64,000 bases of DNA from an uncultured Candidatus Cenarchaeum sp. (GCA_958295735.1 OY282369.1:2332983-2396982), one strand, 5' to 3'. Numbered from the stretch's first letter, positions 8,518 through 17,882 are shown. The notes: generated by a model from the letters alone, not told the origin. Made by a program: numbers and translations.

Positions 8518-10497
8518 ATGGCGGGCGATCGGACATACACCATGCAGGTGAGCCTTAGCGCGCTCAAGCATCTTGGCATAGGCCTGTACAGCAGCATCCC
8601 CGCGGCCCTCGCCGAGGCCGTCGCCAACGCGTGGGACGCGGATGCGGAGCACGTCAAGATACGCACAGACTCGGGCAGGACGATCACCATAGAGGACGAC
8701 GGGAGCGGGATGACCGTGAGCGATGCCAACGAAAAGTACCTGTGCGTCGGGTACGCGCGCCGAGAAGTGGGCGAGACGAGGACCGGCCGCCACGACAGGC
8801 CCGTGATGGGACGCAAGGGGATAGGAAAACTGTCGATGTTCTCGATAGCCAACACCGTCACGGTGCACAGCGTCAAGAACGGCGAGAGCCACGGGTTCGA
8901 GATGAAAGTAAAAGACATCAAAAGCGCGCTACGCGGCAAGCCCTCCGCGTACAACCCGATCAGTGTCGAAGCGGCCGGCGACCTAAAAGCCGGAACCCGC
9001 ATCACCCTGACGGACATCAAACCGAAAAAATTCTACCCAAAACCACTAAAAAGGAGGCTCGCGCGCAAGTTCAGCATCATCGGCAGCCGGAACAAATTCG
9101 AAGTCACGCTCAACGGAGCGCCGATCACAGCAGAAGACAGGGACTACCTCAAAAACCTGCAGTACGCGTGGCTGTTTGGCGAGAACAGCCGCAGCGAATT
9201 CTCCGGCTCGGCATCCAAAACATTCGGCCTAGATCCGGAGGTCAACATGGACGGCATCACAGAACGCGTTAGCGGCTGGATAGGAACCGTAGAAAAGCCG
9301 AGCCAGTTGAAGGATGATGTAGGCGGCGAGAACCTGAACCAGATCGCCATCATGTCCAGGGGAAAAATGGCCCAAGAAGACGTGCTGGGATCTTTTGAAG
9401 AAGGCGGAGTGTACAGCAAGTACGTGGTGGGGGAGATACGGGCGGATTTTCTAGACAGGGACGACATGGAAGACATCACGACGACCGGCAGGCAGATGAT
9501 CGTGGAAGACGATCCCAGATACGAGGCATTAAAGGAAAAAACTTGGCGCGACCTCAAGATCGTACAATCAAAGTGGAAAGAACTGAGGAACGAGGAGGGC
9601 GCCAAAGTAGCGCTAGAAATACCCGCGATTCGAGAATGGTTAGGCGGCCTGCCCCCGCGTCACGTGAATCCGGCGAAGAAAATCTTCGGGCGCATCAACA
9701 CGCTGGCTCTGGACAACGACGATATGAAGAGGCAGCTGTTCGTGAGCGGAGTACTCGCGTTTGAAAACCTCAGGTTCAAAGACATGCTTGAGCGCTTGGA
9801 CGACATCGACATCAGCAACCTCAAGGCCGTGACAGATCTGTTTGCGCAGGCTGACGATTTGGAAGCCGATGCGTACCACCGGATCACCAAAAACCGCCTA
9901 GGGGTGATCGAAACATTCAGCAGCATTAGAGATCAAAACGCAAAAGAACAACTCATCAAAGAACTCCTGTTTAAACACCCGTGGCTCTTGGATCCGGCTT
10001 GGGAGCGCGTAACCGCCACGGAAGCCATGGAATCTACAATGAGAAAAGCGCTGAATGGGGTGATCAATGGACTCACCCGGGAAGAGAACGACTCCAGGCT
10101 GGACATCCAGTACAGGACAACCGGCAACAAGCACCTGATCATAGAATTGAAACGCCCGGAAACAAGCACAAACGTAGCGGGATCGTTGCTTGCCCAGCTC
10201 AAAAAATATAAGAACGCAGCAACCGAAGCTCTCAGGGAATCCGACAGGAATGAGTCACCCGAAATCATCTGCGTGCTGGGCAAGCATCCGAAAAGCTGGG
10301 AAAATTCGGAAGAACGCGGAGAGGACGAGCGCGTTCTAGAAGCATTCGGGGCGCGAATAGTGCTTTATGATCAGCTGATTGAAAACGCCCAGGAGGCGTA
10401 CGGGGATTATATAAAAAAACACGAGGAGACCACAAAACTGGCAGCACTGATCGACAAGATATCCAAAGCCGACAGGGGCGCGATAGGCCCATCATGA
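8518..10497 (+). CDS. GHKL ATPase fused to a PD-(D/E)xK-like nuclease domain
   Basis: A 659-residue protein. Residues 20-200 carry a Hsp90/MutL-type ATP site: the N box E33-x3-N37-x2-D40 (AEAVANAWDAD), DDGSGM at 60-65 and GRKGIGK at 98-104. The middle (about 200-470) is helical and unassigned. The C-terminal 180 residues contain LLFKHPWLLDP, then D529 and E543-L-K545 (LIIELKRPE), a D...ExK arrangement typical of restriction-like nucleases of the Shedu/DUF4263 type. GHKL-plus-nuclease fusions are known among restriction and anti-phage proteins, so a DNA-targeting defence role is likely; the target is unknown. Base composition is clearly less GC-rich than the surroundings, which suggests acquisition. 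It lies between a dead IS and repeats, with no operon partner. Confidence 0.8.
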   Translation: MAGDRTYTMQVSLSALKHLGIGLYSSIPAALAEAVANAWDADAEHVKIRTDSGRTITIEDDGSGMTVSDANEKYLCVGYARREVGETRTGRHDRPVMGRKGIGKLSMFSIANTVTVHSVKNGESHGFEMKVKDIKSALRGKPSAYNPISVEAAGDLKAGTRITLTDIKPKKFYPKPLKRRLARKFSIIGSRNKFEVTLNGAPITAEDRDYLKNLQYAWLFGENSRSEFSGSASKTFGLDPEVNMDGITERVSGWIGTVEKPSQLKDDVGGENLNQIAIMSRGKMAQEDVLGSFEEGGVYSKYVVGEIRADFLDRDDMEDITTTGRQMIVEDDPRYEALKEKTWRDLKIVQSKWKELRNEEGAKVALEIPAIREWLGGLPPRHVNPAKKIFGRINTLALDNDDMKRQLFVSGVLAFENLRFKDMLERLDDIDISNLKAVTDLFAQADDLEADAYHRITKNRLGVIETFSSIRDQNAKEQLIKELLFKHPWLLDPAWERVTATEAMESTMRKALNGVINGLTREENDSRLDIQYRTTGNKHLIIELKRPETSTNVAGSLLAQLKKYKNAATEALRESDRNESPEIICVLGKHPKSWENSEERGEDERVLEAFGARIVLYDQLIENAQEAYGDYIKKHEETTKLAALIDKISKADRGAIGPS

Positions 10498-10644
10498 ACG
10501 GGAACGGCATCACAGCACGGCGGCAGAAAAAGTTTTTTAAAGTTTGAAAGTGCGGGGCCGTGTAACAGATCACGGTTTTGGGGCGGTTTTTCCCGCGCCC
10601 GCGGGCTCGGGGAACTATGGTAAACGGTGTTGATAGCTGGCCGC
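10498..10644. other. A/T-rich downstream spacer
   Basis: Contains AAAAAGTTTTTTAAAG at about 10527, then GGTTTTTCCCGCGCCCGCGGG. This could end transcription of the GHKL gene. No gene is seen. Confidence 0.3.
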
Positions 10645-10725
10645 CGTGTTGTGCAGAAATGAGCATGCCCCCGCCGCCACGGCCCCCACTGGCGGGATTC
10701 CCCGCAACAAGGATTCGGATTGCTT
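10645..10725. repeat. dispersed 80-bp repeat, copy 1
   Basis: GTGTTGTGCAGAAATGAGCA through GGATTCGGATTGCTTG is an imperfect match, in opposite orientation, to 57772-57853. It could be a solo end of an unrecognised element. Confidence 0.55.
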
Positions 10726-11399
10726 GCGCGGGGCGCCGGGAGGGGCCCGGGAGGGGCCAGGATCGGCGCTGCCGGCCGGGGCGGATCTGCCGGAAGGATC
10801 ACGCTTTTCGGACGGCGCCGCCGCCCCCGCCCGGCGGCGCGCCGGTCCCGCCGGCGGGCGGCCCGGACGCCCGGTACCGCCCGCCCGGCCCCGCGCCGCG
10901 CGCGGCGGCATCCGGCGGGGGCATCTTCCTCGCGCAGGCCCGGGCGGGGGCCGCCCGCTTCGACCCGTCGAGCGGCGCGCGCGGCCGGCCGTCGCTGTGC
11001 CTGTCCGCGAACCCCTCCGCCGGATCGCGCGGCCCGGCCGTGCAGGACGGCCCGCCCGCGCGCGCATCGCCCCCGCCGGGGGGCGCCTTCGCCGCGATGC
11101 CGCGGGAGGCCGCCACGAAGATCGGCAGCTTGCGCCGCGGCTCCCCGCGGGACAGCTCCAGCTTGCCGTCGGTCCGCGCGCGGCCCGCGCGCGCGATGCC
11201 GAGGCGCTGGCCGCACGGCCTCGACCGTTCCGCCACCCACGGCGCGTTCGCCATGTTCGGCGCGGCGCGGGGATCCTCGCGGTTGGGCGAGGCCGGCGCG
11301 CGCGCCGCGGCGTCGCGCCTGGCCGCGGCATCGGGATCGAGCCCGAAGACCCGCCGCGTCCGGGCGGCGGCGTTCTCCGCCGCCCCCGCCCCGCAGAGG

Positions 11400-11870
11400 G
11401 CCGAGAATGCCGCGCGCGCCGGCGGGCGTCCCGGACGCCTACCGCGCGCCGGCCGCGCCGTCGACGCGAGGATGGCCGCTGCCGGGTGCCGCGCCGGGGG
11501 GCCGCGCCCCCGCGCGGGGGGGCCGGGAATCGGCGGGGGGCGCGGCATCGCGCGCGAGGCCGGGATCGGGATCGGGCGCCCCCGCCGCGGGAGGGGGACG
11601 ACCGCGGCCCGCCGCGCGGACTGCCCGCGGGACGGGCGCGCCGGGGCCGGGATGGCGGAGTGGCGCCGCCGCGGCTTGCGGGGAGCCGCGGCCCGCCCCG
11701 CCCCGCGCCGGGCGCGCCCCCGCGGTGCGCGCGCGCACCCCAACTCGCACTCGCCCGCGCCGGTCCCGGCCGGCGCGCCCCGGGACGCGGGGCCCCGCGG
11801 CTCCCCGCGGGCCGGGACGCTCGCGCATGCGGGGCGCGCCTCCCACGCGCGCGGGGCGCGCCGGCGGGCC
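11400..11870 (+). pseudogene. decayed copy of the Cys-rich LQWVRPHG family
   Basis: Plus-strand frames keep the order of the family motifs in degraded form: DAYRAPAA, then AREAGIGIG, GRGTTAARR, MAEWRRRGLRG, HPNSHSPAPVPAGAPRD. The paired cysteines (CPLC) have become RPRR and the HGEC motif is gone, and several frame changes are needed. Compare 11994-12788 for the intact form. The upstream stretch 10726-11400 shows only long chance frames at extreme GC. Confidence 0.55.
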
Positions 11871-11959
11871 CCCGGCGCGCGCCCGCCGGCGCGGGGCCCC
11901 CGGCCGCGGTTCCGGGCGCGGCGGGCCGCCGCCCGCCGCCCGCCGCGCTCCAGCGGGAA

Positions 11960-11980
11960 CCCTTATACCGCCGGGCCCCG
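11960..11980 (+). promoter_or_regulatory. family promoter GGGAACCCTTATACCG
   Basis: The same GGGAACYCTTATRCC motif precedes the paralogues at 17082, 39211 and 40092, in each case 20-35 bases before a conserved GCGTTG start. CTTATACC is the probable TATA box and GGGAAC the probable BRE region. Confidence 0.7.
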
Positions 11981-11993
11981 CCGGCCCGCCGCG

Positions 11994-12788
11994 TTGAAGG
12001 CGCGGGAGTGGGTGGATATGGCCCGGCTCCTGCCCGCCGCGCGGGGGGCGCCGGGGGGGAAGGGGACGGGCCGGCTCCTGCCCGTCGTGATCTACCTGGT
12101 CGTGGAGGAGCCGTCGCGGTCAGACGGGACGCTGGCCACCGTCGAAAAAATCGCGGAAGGGCTGCGCGACCCTACGTGCCGGTACTACGAGAGGCTCATA
12201 GTCAGGTACCTCGTCTCCGAAAATGGGAAGAACCTCGAGATGATCAAGCTGGGGTTCTTCTACGGGAACCCCGTGAGGAGGCGCCGGGGCGCCCGCCGCA
12301 GGATCATATCCAGCATACTGGCCGCCGTCCTTGACGTGTACCGCGCGTCGGGCGTGGCGTTCCGCCTCAGCCGCGTCATCGACACGAGGATGACCGCCGC
12401 CGAGTACCGCGCCTTGGAGGACTCGTACCCCGGCGCGGAGGGGTCGGGGGAGGACGTGGAGTGCGGCATCTCGGCGCGCGAGGCCGGGATCGGGATCGAG
12501 TGCCCCCTGTGCGGGGCGGGCACGACCATGGCCCGCCGCGGGGACTACCCGTGGGACGCGCACGCCAAGTCCGGGCTGGCGGAGTGGCGCCGCAGGGGCC
12601 TGGGCGGGGAGCCGCGGCCCACCCTGCAGTGGGTGCGCCCCCACGGGGAATGCGCGTACTCCAACTCGCACTCGCTCGTGCTGGTCCCGGCCGGCGCGCC
12701 GCGGGACGGGGGGTCCCTCGGCGGCTTCGTGCTGGTCAGGAAGTTCGCGCATCATGACAGCGTCCCCCACGTGTACGGGGCCGGCTGA
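11994..12788 (+). CDS. Cys-rich LQWVRPHG-family protein, paralogue A
   Basis: A 264-residue protein of a family I do not recognise; four intact and several decayed members lie in this window. The start is taken as TTG at 11994 because all four intact paralogues share the context GCGTTG, then a GCGxGAG-like motif, 20-30 bases after the TATA box. Conserved blocks: VVIYL near the start, RRRRGARRRIISSIL, a DTRMTAAEYRA segment, C157 and CPLC (C170, C173), EWRRRGLGGEPRPTLQWVRP, then H217-G-E-C220 and NSHSLVLVPAGAPRD. The Cys and His residues could bind zinc. No signal peptide or membrane helix is seen. The function is unknown. A nuclease or nucleic-acid-binding role is possible from the basic patches and putative zinc site, but this is speculation. 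Confidence 0.7.
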   Translation: MKAREWVDMARLLPAARGAPGGKGTGRLLPVVIYLVVEEPSRSDGTLATVEKIAEGLRDPTCRYYERLIVRYLVSENGKNLEMIKLGFFYGNPVRRRRGARRRIISSILAAVLDVYRASGVAFRLSRVIDTRMTAAEYRALEDSYPGAEGSGEDVECGISAREAGIGIECPLCGAGTTMARRGDYPWDAHAKSGLAEWRRRGLGGEPRPTLQWVRPHGECAYSNSHSLVLVPAGAPRDGGSLGGFVLVRKFAHHDSVPHVYGAG

Positions 12789-12878
12789 CGGGCCCCGGCG
12801 CCGGCCCGCGCCCGCCGCCGCGGCCGGCCCCGGGATCGGGCGCCGCCCGCCGCCGCGGCCAGCCCCGCGCTGGGATCC

Positions 12879-13647
12879 TCATGCCCCCCGGCCCCGCCCG
12901 CCGCCGCGCTGGATGCGCCGGGGGGACGGGGCCGGCCCCTGCCGGCGGTGATCCGCCCCGACGTGGCATGTCTGCAGGGGCCGGGCGAGGACCCCGCCGG
13001 CCCCGCGGCGATCATACGCGACGCTAAGCGGGCGGCGACGGGGCACCACGCCGGGTTCGGGCCCGCGATCTTCGAGGGGGACGAAAAGCTGGTAAGCTCG
13101 ATCGAGCTGGGGCGCTTCCGCGGGTTCCGCGCGAGGAGGCGCCGGGGCGCCCGTCGCGGGATCATATCCCGCATGCTGCGGGCCCCCCCCGGACTCGTGC
13201 CGCGCGCGCGGCGTGCCGTGCCACGCCAACCGCGTCCTGGACACGAGGATGGCCGCCTCCGAGTACCTGGCCGAGAGGGACGTCGTCCTCAGGGAGGGGC
13301 TGTGCGGCGGCGCGGGGGCGCGCGCCGTCTCCGCGCGCGAGCCCGGGGCGAGGACAGCGTGCCCCCGCCGCGGCGCGGGCACCACGATGGCCTTCCGCGG
13401 GAGGTGCCCGCCGGACCGGGCGGCCGGGGCCGGGCTGGCGGGGTTGCGCCGCAGGGGCCTGGGCGGGGAGCCGCGGCCCGCCCTGCGGCGGGTGCGCCCC
13501 CGCGTGAAACGCGGGGCCTCCAACTCGCACTCGCTCGTGCTGGTCCGGGCCGGCGCGCCCGAGGCCGGCGGGGTGCTCCGCGCGTTCGTGCTGGCCGGCG
13601 CGTTCGGGGCGGGCGGGCGCATCCCCCGCGCGTACGGGGCGGGCTGA
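12879..13647 (+). pseudogene. Cys-rich LQWVRPHG-family copy B, frameshifted
   Basis: Sequence from about 12916 aligns with the family: SSIELGRFRGFRARRRRGARR, then after a frame change at about 13190 HANRVLDTRMAASEYLA, CPRRGAGTTMAF, RRRGLGGEPRPALRRVRP and ASNSHSLVLVRAGAPE to a stop at 13647. CPLC has become CPRR, HGxC is lost, and the upstream TATA is degraded to CCTCATGCC. Confidence 0.65.
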
Positions 13648-13689
13648 CGGGACTCCGGCGCGGGGCCGCCCCCCGCCCCCGGCCCGCGC

Positions 13690-14085
13690 ATCTTTCCGGC
13701 CGCGGGATCGGCCCCCGGCGCGCGCGCGGATCCGCGCCCCCCCGCGGCAGCCGTTGTGCGGCCCGCCGGCCGCGCCGGCGGAGCGCGGGGAGGGCCGGCT
13801 CCTGCCGGCCGTGATGCGACTCGACGCGGGCGGGCGGCAGCGGCGCGGCGCCCGCCCGCATCCGGGAGATCGACTCCGGCATCCGGCAGGCAGTGCCCGG
13901 GCGCCGCGCCGGGTTCCCGCCCGGGCCGCCCCCGCCGGGGGAGCGGGGCCGGTCGGCCCGATCGAGCTGGGGCGCTTCCGCGGGATCCGCGCGGGGAAAG
14001 GGGGGGTTGCGGGCGCCGTCCTGGCTCAAAAGATGCTGCGCCGGCGGCGCCGGCGGCGGGATCCGGCGCGGCCCGGGCGGTACGG
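13690..14085 (+). pseudogene. 5' fragment of another Cys-rich family copy
   Basis: Plus-strand frames keep GRLLPAVMRLD and GPIELGRFRGIRAGK, which match the N-terminal third of copies A and B. The alignment then stops in the small membrane gene on the other strand. A matching 3' end lies at 14540-14606, so one copy appears split or replaced. Confidence 0.45.
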
Positions 14086-14319
14086 CGTGATCATCGATTC
14101 CCAGTACGGGTCGAAAATCTGGTGGCCCCACCGGCGGCACACGTACAGGGCCCCGCCCAACAGGGGGATCCCCGCGGCCACCTCAACGGCCACGTGCTTG
14201 GCGGCCCCGCTCACGATCAGGATGATGCCGGCCGACAAGCCGAATACCGTCGCGGCCAGGTAGAAGCGCGCGACGATCTCCGCGGCGTCCGCGCGCACTA
14301 TGTCCATGAATGAAGGCAT
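14026..14319 (-). CDS. small two-helix membrane protein
   Basis: A 97-residue protein with two hydrophobic segments at about 19-40 (FYLAATVFGLSAGIILIVSG) and 43-61 (VAVEVAAGIPLLGGALYV), followed by CRRWGHQIFDPYWES and an Arg-rich tail. ATG at 14319 is used; an inner ATG at 14307 is possible. Third positions and amino-acid makeup look genuinely coding. The last 15 codons overlap the decayed family fragment on the other strand, so the Arg-rich tail may be a run-on past the original stop. Family unknown. Confidence 0.55.
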   Translation of the reverse strand: MPSFMDIVRADAAEIVARFYLAATVFGLSAGIILIVSGAAKHVAVEVAAGIPLLGGALYVCRRWGHQIFDPYWESMITPYRPGRAGSRRRRRRRSIF

Positions 14320-14435
14320 CAGCTTCCCTCCCGGTTCATCATCGCGCGGGGGGATCCACGGGGTTGTTATGAGTTGCGGCGGGGGGGGGGGGCTTCCTTC
14401 GGTCTTGGGACCGGGCTTTCAGCTTGCAGGGGGCC

Positions 14436-14506
14436 GCGCCCCCGCGGGGGCGCCCCCTCACCAACCCGCGCGCCCCCGCGGGGGCGCCCCCTCACCAACC
14501 CGCGCG
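14436..14506. repeat. 34-bp tandem repeat, two units
   Basis: GCGCCCCCGCGGGGGCGCCC plus 14 bases occurs twice head to tail (14436 and 14470). Each unit contains a perfect GC palindrome. A run of 11 G lies at 14382-14392. Confidence 0.8.
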
Positions 14507-14539
14507 CGCCCGCGCCGCTCCCTGCCGGCGGGAAGGGAG

Positions 14540-14606
14540 CGCCGCAACTTTGATCGCCTGGCTGTTCAGGGAGGCGGAGCGCATCCCCCACGCGTACGGC
14601 GCGGGG
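14540..14606 (+). pseudogene. 3' fragment of a Cys-rich family copy
   Basis: LIAWLFREAERIPHAYGAG matches the family C-terminus (for example FVLAKAFMPMYRIPHVYG). Nothing of the preceding domain is seen. Confidence 0.45.
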
Positions 14607-14916
14607 TGGCCGGGTCCCCCGGCGCGGAACGGGCGCCGCCCGCGCCGCCCGCGCCGGCGGCCCGCGTTTCGCGCGCCGGGATGCCGCGGGAGGGGCGGCG
14701 GGAATGCGCCCCGGGATCGCGGCCGGCCGCCCCGCGCGCCGGCGGCCGGCCGGGCTCCGGGTCCGGCACGGGATGCCTGGGCGCGGGCGCCCGAAGCGGC
14801 CCGACGTGCGGCGGCCGGGACAGCTCCCTGCGGGGAAGGCGGAATCCCGGGAGCCCGAGGCCCCGGCCGCAGAGCAAGCCGCTCCAAAAGCGCGAGATTT
14901 CACAAAAAACCGCGAT

Positions 14917-14932
14917 CAACTCAAATACGCGC
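14917..14932 (+). promoter_or_regulatory. putative promoter of the GmrSD-like gene
   Basis: CAACTCAAATACGCGC is A/T-rich against its background and lies about 25 bases before the TTG at 14950. Confidence 0.4.
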
Positions 14933-14949
14933 GGTGCCGCCTCGGGGCG

Positions 14950-16782
14950 TTGGGCCGACACCACGCCGTCGACTCTGTCGCTCTGGGGGACATGTTTGAC
15001 GGGAGGACAAAGTACAACGTTCCGGCCTACAAGGGATCGTATTCGTGGAAGCGGGAGCGCGCGGAAGATCTGTGGGACGATCTCATGGGCGGCTACCTGG
15101 CCGACCCCGGGTCGCGCGGGGAAGAGTACCTGCTGGGATCCGTGGTGCTGGTCAGGAAAGACGGGGACGAGTACGACGTTGTGGACGGGCAGCAGCGCCT
15201 GGTCACGCTGGCGCTGCTCTTGTGCGCGCTGAGGGACTCGCTAAGGAAGCATTCCGAACCCGTGCCCGGCGAGTCGGATCACCTCGACGTTGTGGCCATG
15301 ATCGACGGCTGGACAAACCGCGACGGGCAAATGATCCGCCTCAGCAGCGGCGAAGATGCGGAGGCGTTCGAAAGCGTCCGCAGGCATCCCGCCGACCATG
15401 CGGAACAGCGATCCGGCGCGATCTTCAGGAACTACGCCATGCTTCGCGCGTGCGCCGACGAACTGTGCAGGAAATGCAAAATAGGCCGCCCCGCGGAACA
15501 CAAGGACGGCGTTAGCGCGCTTCGCCGCATCCTGGAGGACTTACGGCGCAAAACGTCGGTCGTCCGCGTCACAATCCACGGCAAGGGCGGCTCCTACCAG
15601 TACCAGGTATTCCAGTCGCTCAATTCGAAAGGGCAACCGCTGGACCAGGCGGACCTGGTAAAAAACCACGTGCTCGACAACGTGGATCCGGGCCGCCGCG
15701 CCGAGGCCGATCGGCGGTGGAACGGAGTGATGAGGAAATTCATCCTGACCGACAAGTCGGGCGGCAACGACATGGAACCGGACGACATCATTTACGGCTC
15801 GATGCTGTCCCGGCTCGCAAAAGACGACGCGGAGGTACAAAAGCGCGACCTCTGCGGGGCCGTGAAGCGCATCTACGGCGGGCATCCCGGAAGCATGCTC
15901 GAATACGTCGGCAGGCTGGAGGAAGACGTGGGCTTTGTCAAGGCTTTGGAGCACCCGTCTTCGGTCCAAATGCCCGCAAGGCTCGGCCACGCATTCCGGG
16001 GACTGAGGCAAATCCGCGCCGCGTGCTTCAAGTGGCCCATAATCGCCGCGTGCCGCGCCTGGGGCCTCGGGGACGCGAGGACCGTAGATCTGGCGGACTG
16101 CCTCGTCAAGTTCTTTTTCGTATACCGCACGATCTGCAGGAAGGATGCCGATCCCCTGAAGCGCTGCTCGATATGCATGGCCGGCCAGATCGCCGAAGGG
16201 GCAGGCGTGGGGGAGGTCCTCCGGACGCTCCTAAGGGAAGGCGCGCCGCCCGGCGGGCGGGAGCGCGTGGGCAGGGGCGAGTTCGCCGAAAAATTCGCGG
16301 GGAGCGTCTTCGACCTCGGCGACGACGAGGCCACGTACGTGCTCGCGTCGCTAGAACGGGAGCTGCAGGCGCGGCGGGGGCGCGCGGCAGACACCGCCGC
16401 CCTCCAGATCGACCGCGTGTTCCCGGAAAAGCACGATGCCAGATCGTGGCCCGATGCGGGCGGCCTGGAACGGCACGTCAACCGGCTCGGCAACGCGACC
16501 CTCGTCGACGCGGGCTGGAGCCAGATCCTGCGGTGCTACGACTTCGAAGCCAAAAGGTCGGGCGTCCGGACCAGAAAAAAATGGCTGAAAACCGAGGGCG
16601 GGTTCATAGGGTATTCCAAGTCGGATCTGGAAATAAACAGGACATACCTGGCGCCGTACGAGAGGTGGACGCCCGACGAGATAAGCGACAGGGAGGGGCG
16701 CCTCGCGCGCCTTGCGGCGGAGGTGTGGGATCTGGACGGCTACTTGGAAATGTCGGAGCCGCCGCGCGGGCGCGCCGCTTGA
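14950..16782 (+). CDS. GmrSD-like DUF262-DUF1524 protein (type IV restriction family)
   Basis: About 610 residues from TTG 14950; longer in-frame extensions are GC-rich and unlike coding. N-terminal DUF262: KYNVPAYKGSYSWKRE, then V78-D79-G80-Q-Q-R83 (DVVDGQQRLVTL), the nucleotide-binding signature, then YQYQVFQSLNSKGQPLDQAD. C-terminal DUF1524: LQIDRVFPEKHD at 486-497, RLGNATLV, then KSDLEINRTYL and RWTPDEISDREGRLA. GmrSD enzymes use a nucleotide-driven DUF262 half and an HNH DUF1524 half to cut modified (for example glucosylated 5-hydroxymethylcytosine) phage DNA. The usual (I/V)EH of the HNH motif reads IDR here (R489), so cleavage may be impaired or use another residue. It lies about 4.4 kb from the GHKL-nuclease gene. 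Confidence 0.8.
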   Translation: MGRHHAVDSVALGDMFDGRTKYNVPAYKGSYSWKRERAEDLWDDLMGGYLADPGSRGEEYLLGSVVLVRKDGDEYDVVDGQQRLVTLALLLCALRDSLRKHSEPVPGESDHLDVVAMIDGWTNRDGQMIRLSSGEDAEAFESVRRHPADHAEQRSGAIFRNYAMLRACADELCRKCKIGRPAEHKDGVSALRRILEDLRRKTSVVRVTIHGKGGSYQYQVFQSLNSKGQPLDQADLVKNHVLDNVDPGRRAEADRRWNGVMRKFILTDKSGGNDMEPDDIIYGSMLSRLAKDDAEVQKRDLCGAVKRIYGGHPGSMLEYVGRLEEDVGFVKALEHPSSVQMPARLGHAFRGLRQIRAACFKWPIIAACRAWGLGDARTVDLADCLVKFFFVYRTICRKDADPLKRCSICMAGQIAEGAGVGEVLRTLLREGAPPGGRERVGRGEFAEKFAGSVFDLGDDEATYVLASLERELQARRGRAADTAALQIDRVFPEKHDARSWPDAGGLERHVNRLGNATLVDAGWSQILRCYDFEAKRSGVRTRKKWLKTEGGFIGYSKSDLEINRTYLAPYERWTPDEISDREGRLARLAAEVWDLDGYLEMSEPPRGRAA

Positions 16783-17045
16783 AACGCGCCGCCGGGCGAT
16801 CCGCGGCACGCCGGCGAGGCCCCGGGCCGCGCGGCGGCGCCTGATCGTCGGGGATTTCCCCGCCCGCGCCCGCCCGGCGCGAAAGCGGCGGGACGGCGGC
16901 CGAAGGCGGCCGCTAATTCCGGGCGGGCGATCCTGCGGGGCGCGCGCGGCCGGGGCGCCCCCCGCGCCGCGCCCGCCTCGGCCCGGGGCGCCGGCGGATT
17001 CCGCGCCCCGTCCTGCGGCCCGCCGGCGGGAACCGCCCCCGCGCG
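16783..17045. other. GC-rich spacer, no gene seen
   Basis: Only chance frames at very high GC. It ends in the promoter of the next Cys-rich paralogue. Confidence 0.5.
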
Positions 17046-17061
17046 GGAACTCTTATGCCGC
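17045..17061 (+). promoter_or_regulatory. family promoter GGGAACTCTTATGCCG
   Basis: Same motif as at 11960, 39172 and 40050; TATA at 17052, conserved GCGTTG start at 17080. Confidence 0.65.
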
Positions 17062-17081
17062 CCTCCCTCCCCCCCGCGGCG

Positions 17082-17882
17082 TTGCGGGCGCCGGAGCCGG
17101 AGAAGAAAAGCCCGTTCCGATCGGTCATCATCCGCATCGGCATGGACGGGCCGTCGCCGGGCGCGGAGGCGTACGCCACAATCCAGCGGTCCACGGGCGC
17201 GTTCTACGGAACGGCGCGCAGGTACTACGGGAGGTTCGAGCCCACGTACATGTTCGCGGGGGTGATGAAGGAGCTCGTCGTAGAGGCGGGGTGCTTTGCC
17301 GGGATCCCCGCGCGGAGGCGCGGGGGAGACCGCCGCGCGGCAATCGCCCGCATGCTGGCGGACGCCCTGGAAGCGTACCGCGCGGCGGGCGCGGCGTGCC
17401 ACGTCAACCGCGTCCTCGACACGAGGATGACGGCCGGGGAGTACCTGGCCTCCACGAGGAGGGGTTCCATCCCGGCGATCGGCCCAGCGGATGCCGGGGG
17501 GCGCGCGGCCGCTGCTGGGGGCTGTCCGGCCGTGGAGGGGAACCTCCGCGACGGCGAGTGCGCCTGCTCCGCCCGCGAGGACCAGTTCGAGGCGGCGTGT
17601 CCCCGATGCGGCCGTGACACGGCCCTGGTCCACCGCGGGTACTATCCGCCGGACGGGGTAGCCGCGGCCGCCGCGGCGGAGCGGCGCCGCAGGCGCCACG
17701 AAGGCGAGCCGCGGCCCACCCTGCAGTGGGTGCGCCCCCACGGGAAGTGCCCCGCCTCCAACTCGCACACGCCCGTGATCCTCCCGGCCGGCGCGCCCCG
17801 CCGCTGGGAAACCGGCGACTTCATGCTGTGCAGGTCGTTCGGGATGCTGGATCCCATCCCCCACGTGTACGGCGTGGAATGA
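17082..17882 (+). CDS. Cys-rich LQWVRPHG-family protein, paralogue C
   Basis: A 266-residue protein from TTG 17082 (TTGCGGGCGCCGGAGCC, the conserved family start). Blocks in order: SVIIRIGMDGPSPG, YYGRFEPTYMFAGVMKELVVE, RAAIARMLADALEAYR, HVNRVLDTRMTAGEYLA, a Gly/Ala-rich insert, GECACSARE, CPRCGRDTALVHRGYY, EPRPTLQWVRPHGKCPASNSH and PHVYGVE. CPRC and HGKC are intact, so the putative zinc site is kept. The 3' quarter and everything downstream to 20622 is duplicated at 23411-26312. Function unknown. Confidence 0.7.
   Translation: MRAPEPEKKSPFRSVIIRIGMDGPSPGAEAYATIQRSTGAFYGTARRYYGRFEPTYMFAGVMKELVVEAGCFAGIPARRRGGDRRAAIARMLADALEAYRAAGAACHVNRVLDTRMTAGEYLASTRRGSIPAIGPADAGGRAAAAGGCPAVEGNLRDGECACSAREDQFEAACPRCGRDTALVHRGYYPPDGVAAAAAAERRRRRHEGEPRPTLQWVRPHGKCPASNSHTPVILPAGAPRRWETGDFMLCRSFGMLDPIPHVYGVE

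Noticed and set aside
10578-11990. Long plus-strand ORFs upstream of the Cys-rich paralogue A
   Set aside because: The frame is continuous by GC bias only; the promoter at 11960 and the family-wide TTG start show the real gene begins at 11994.
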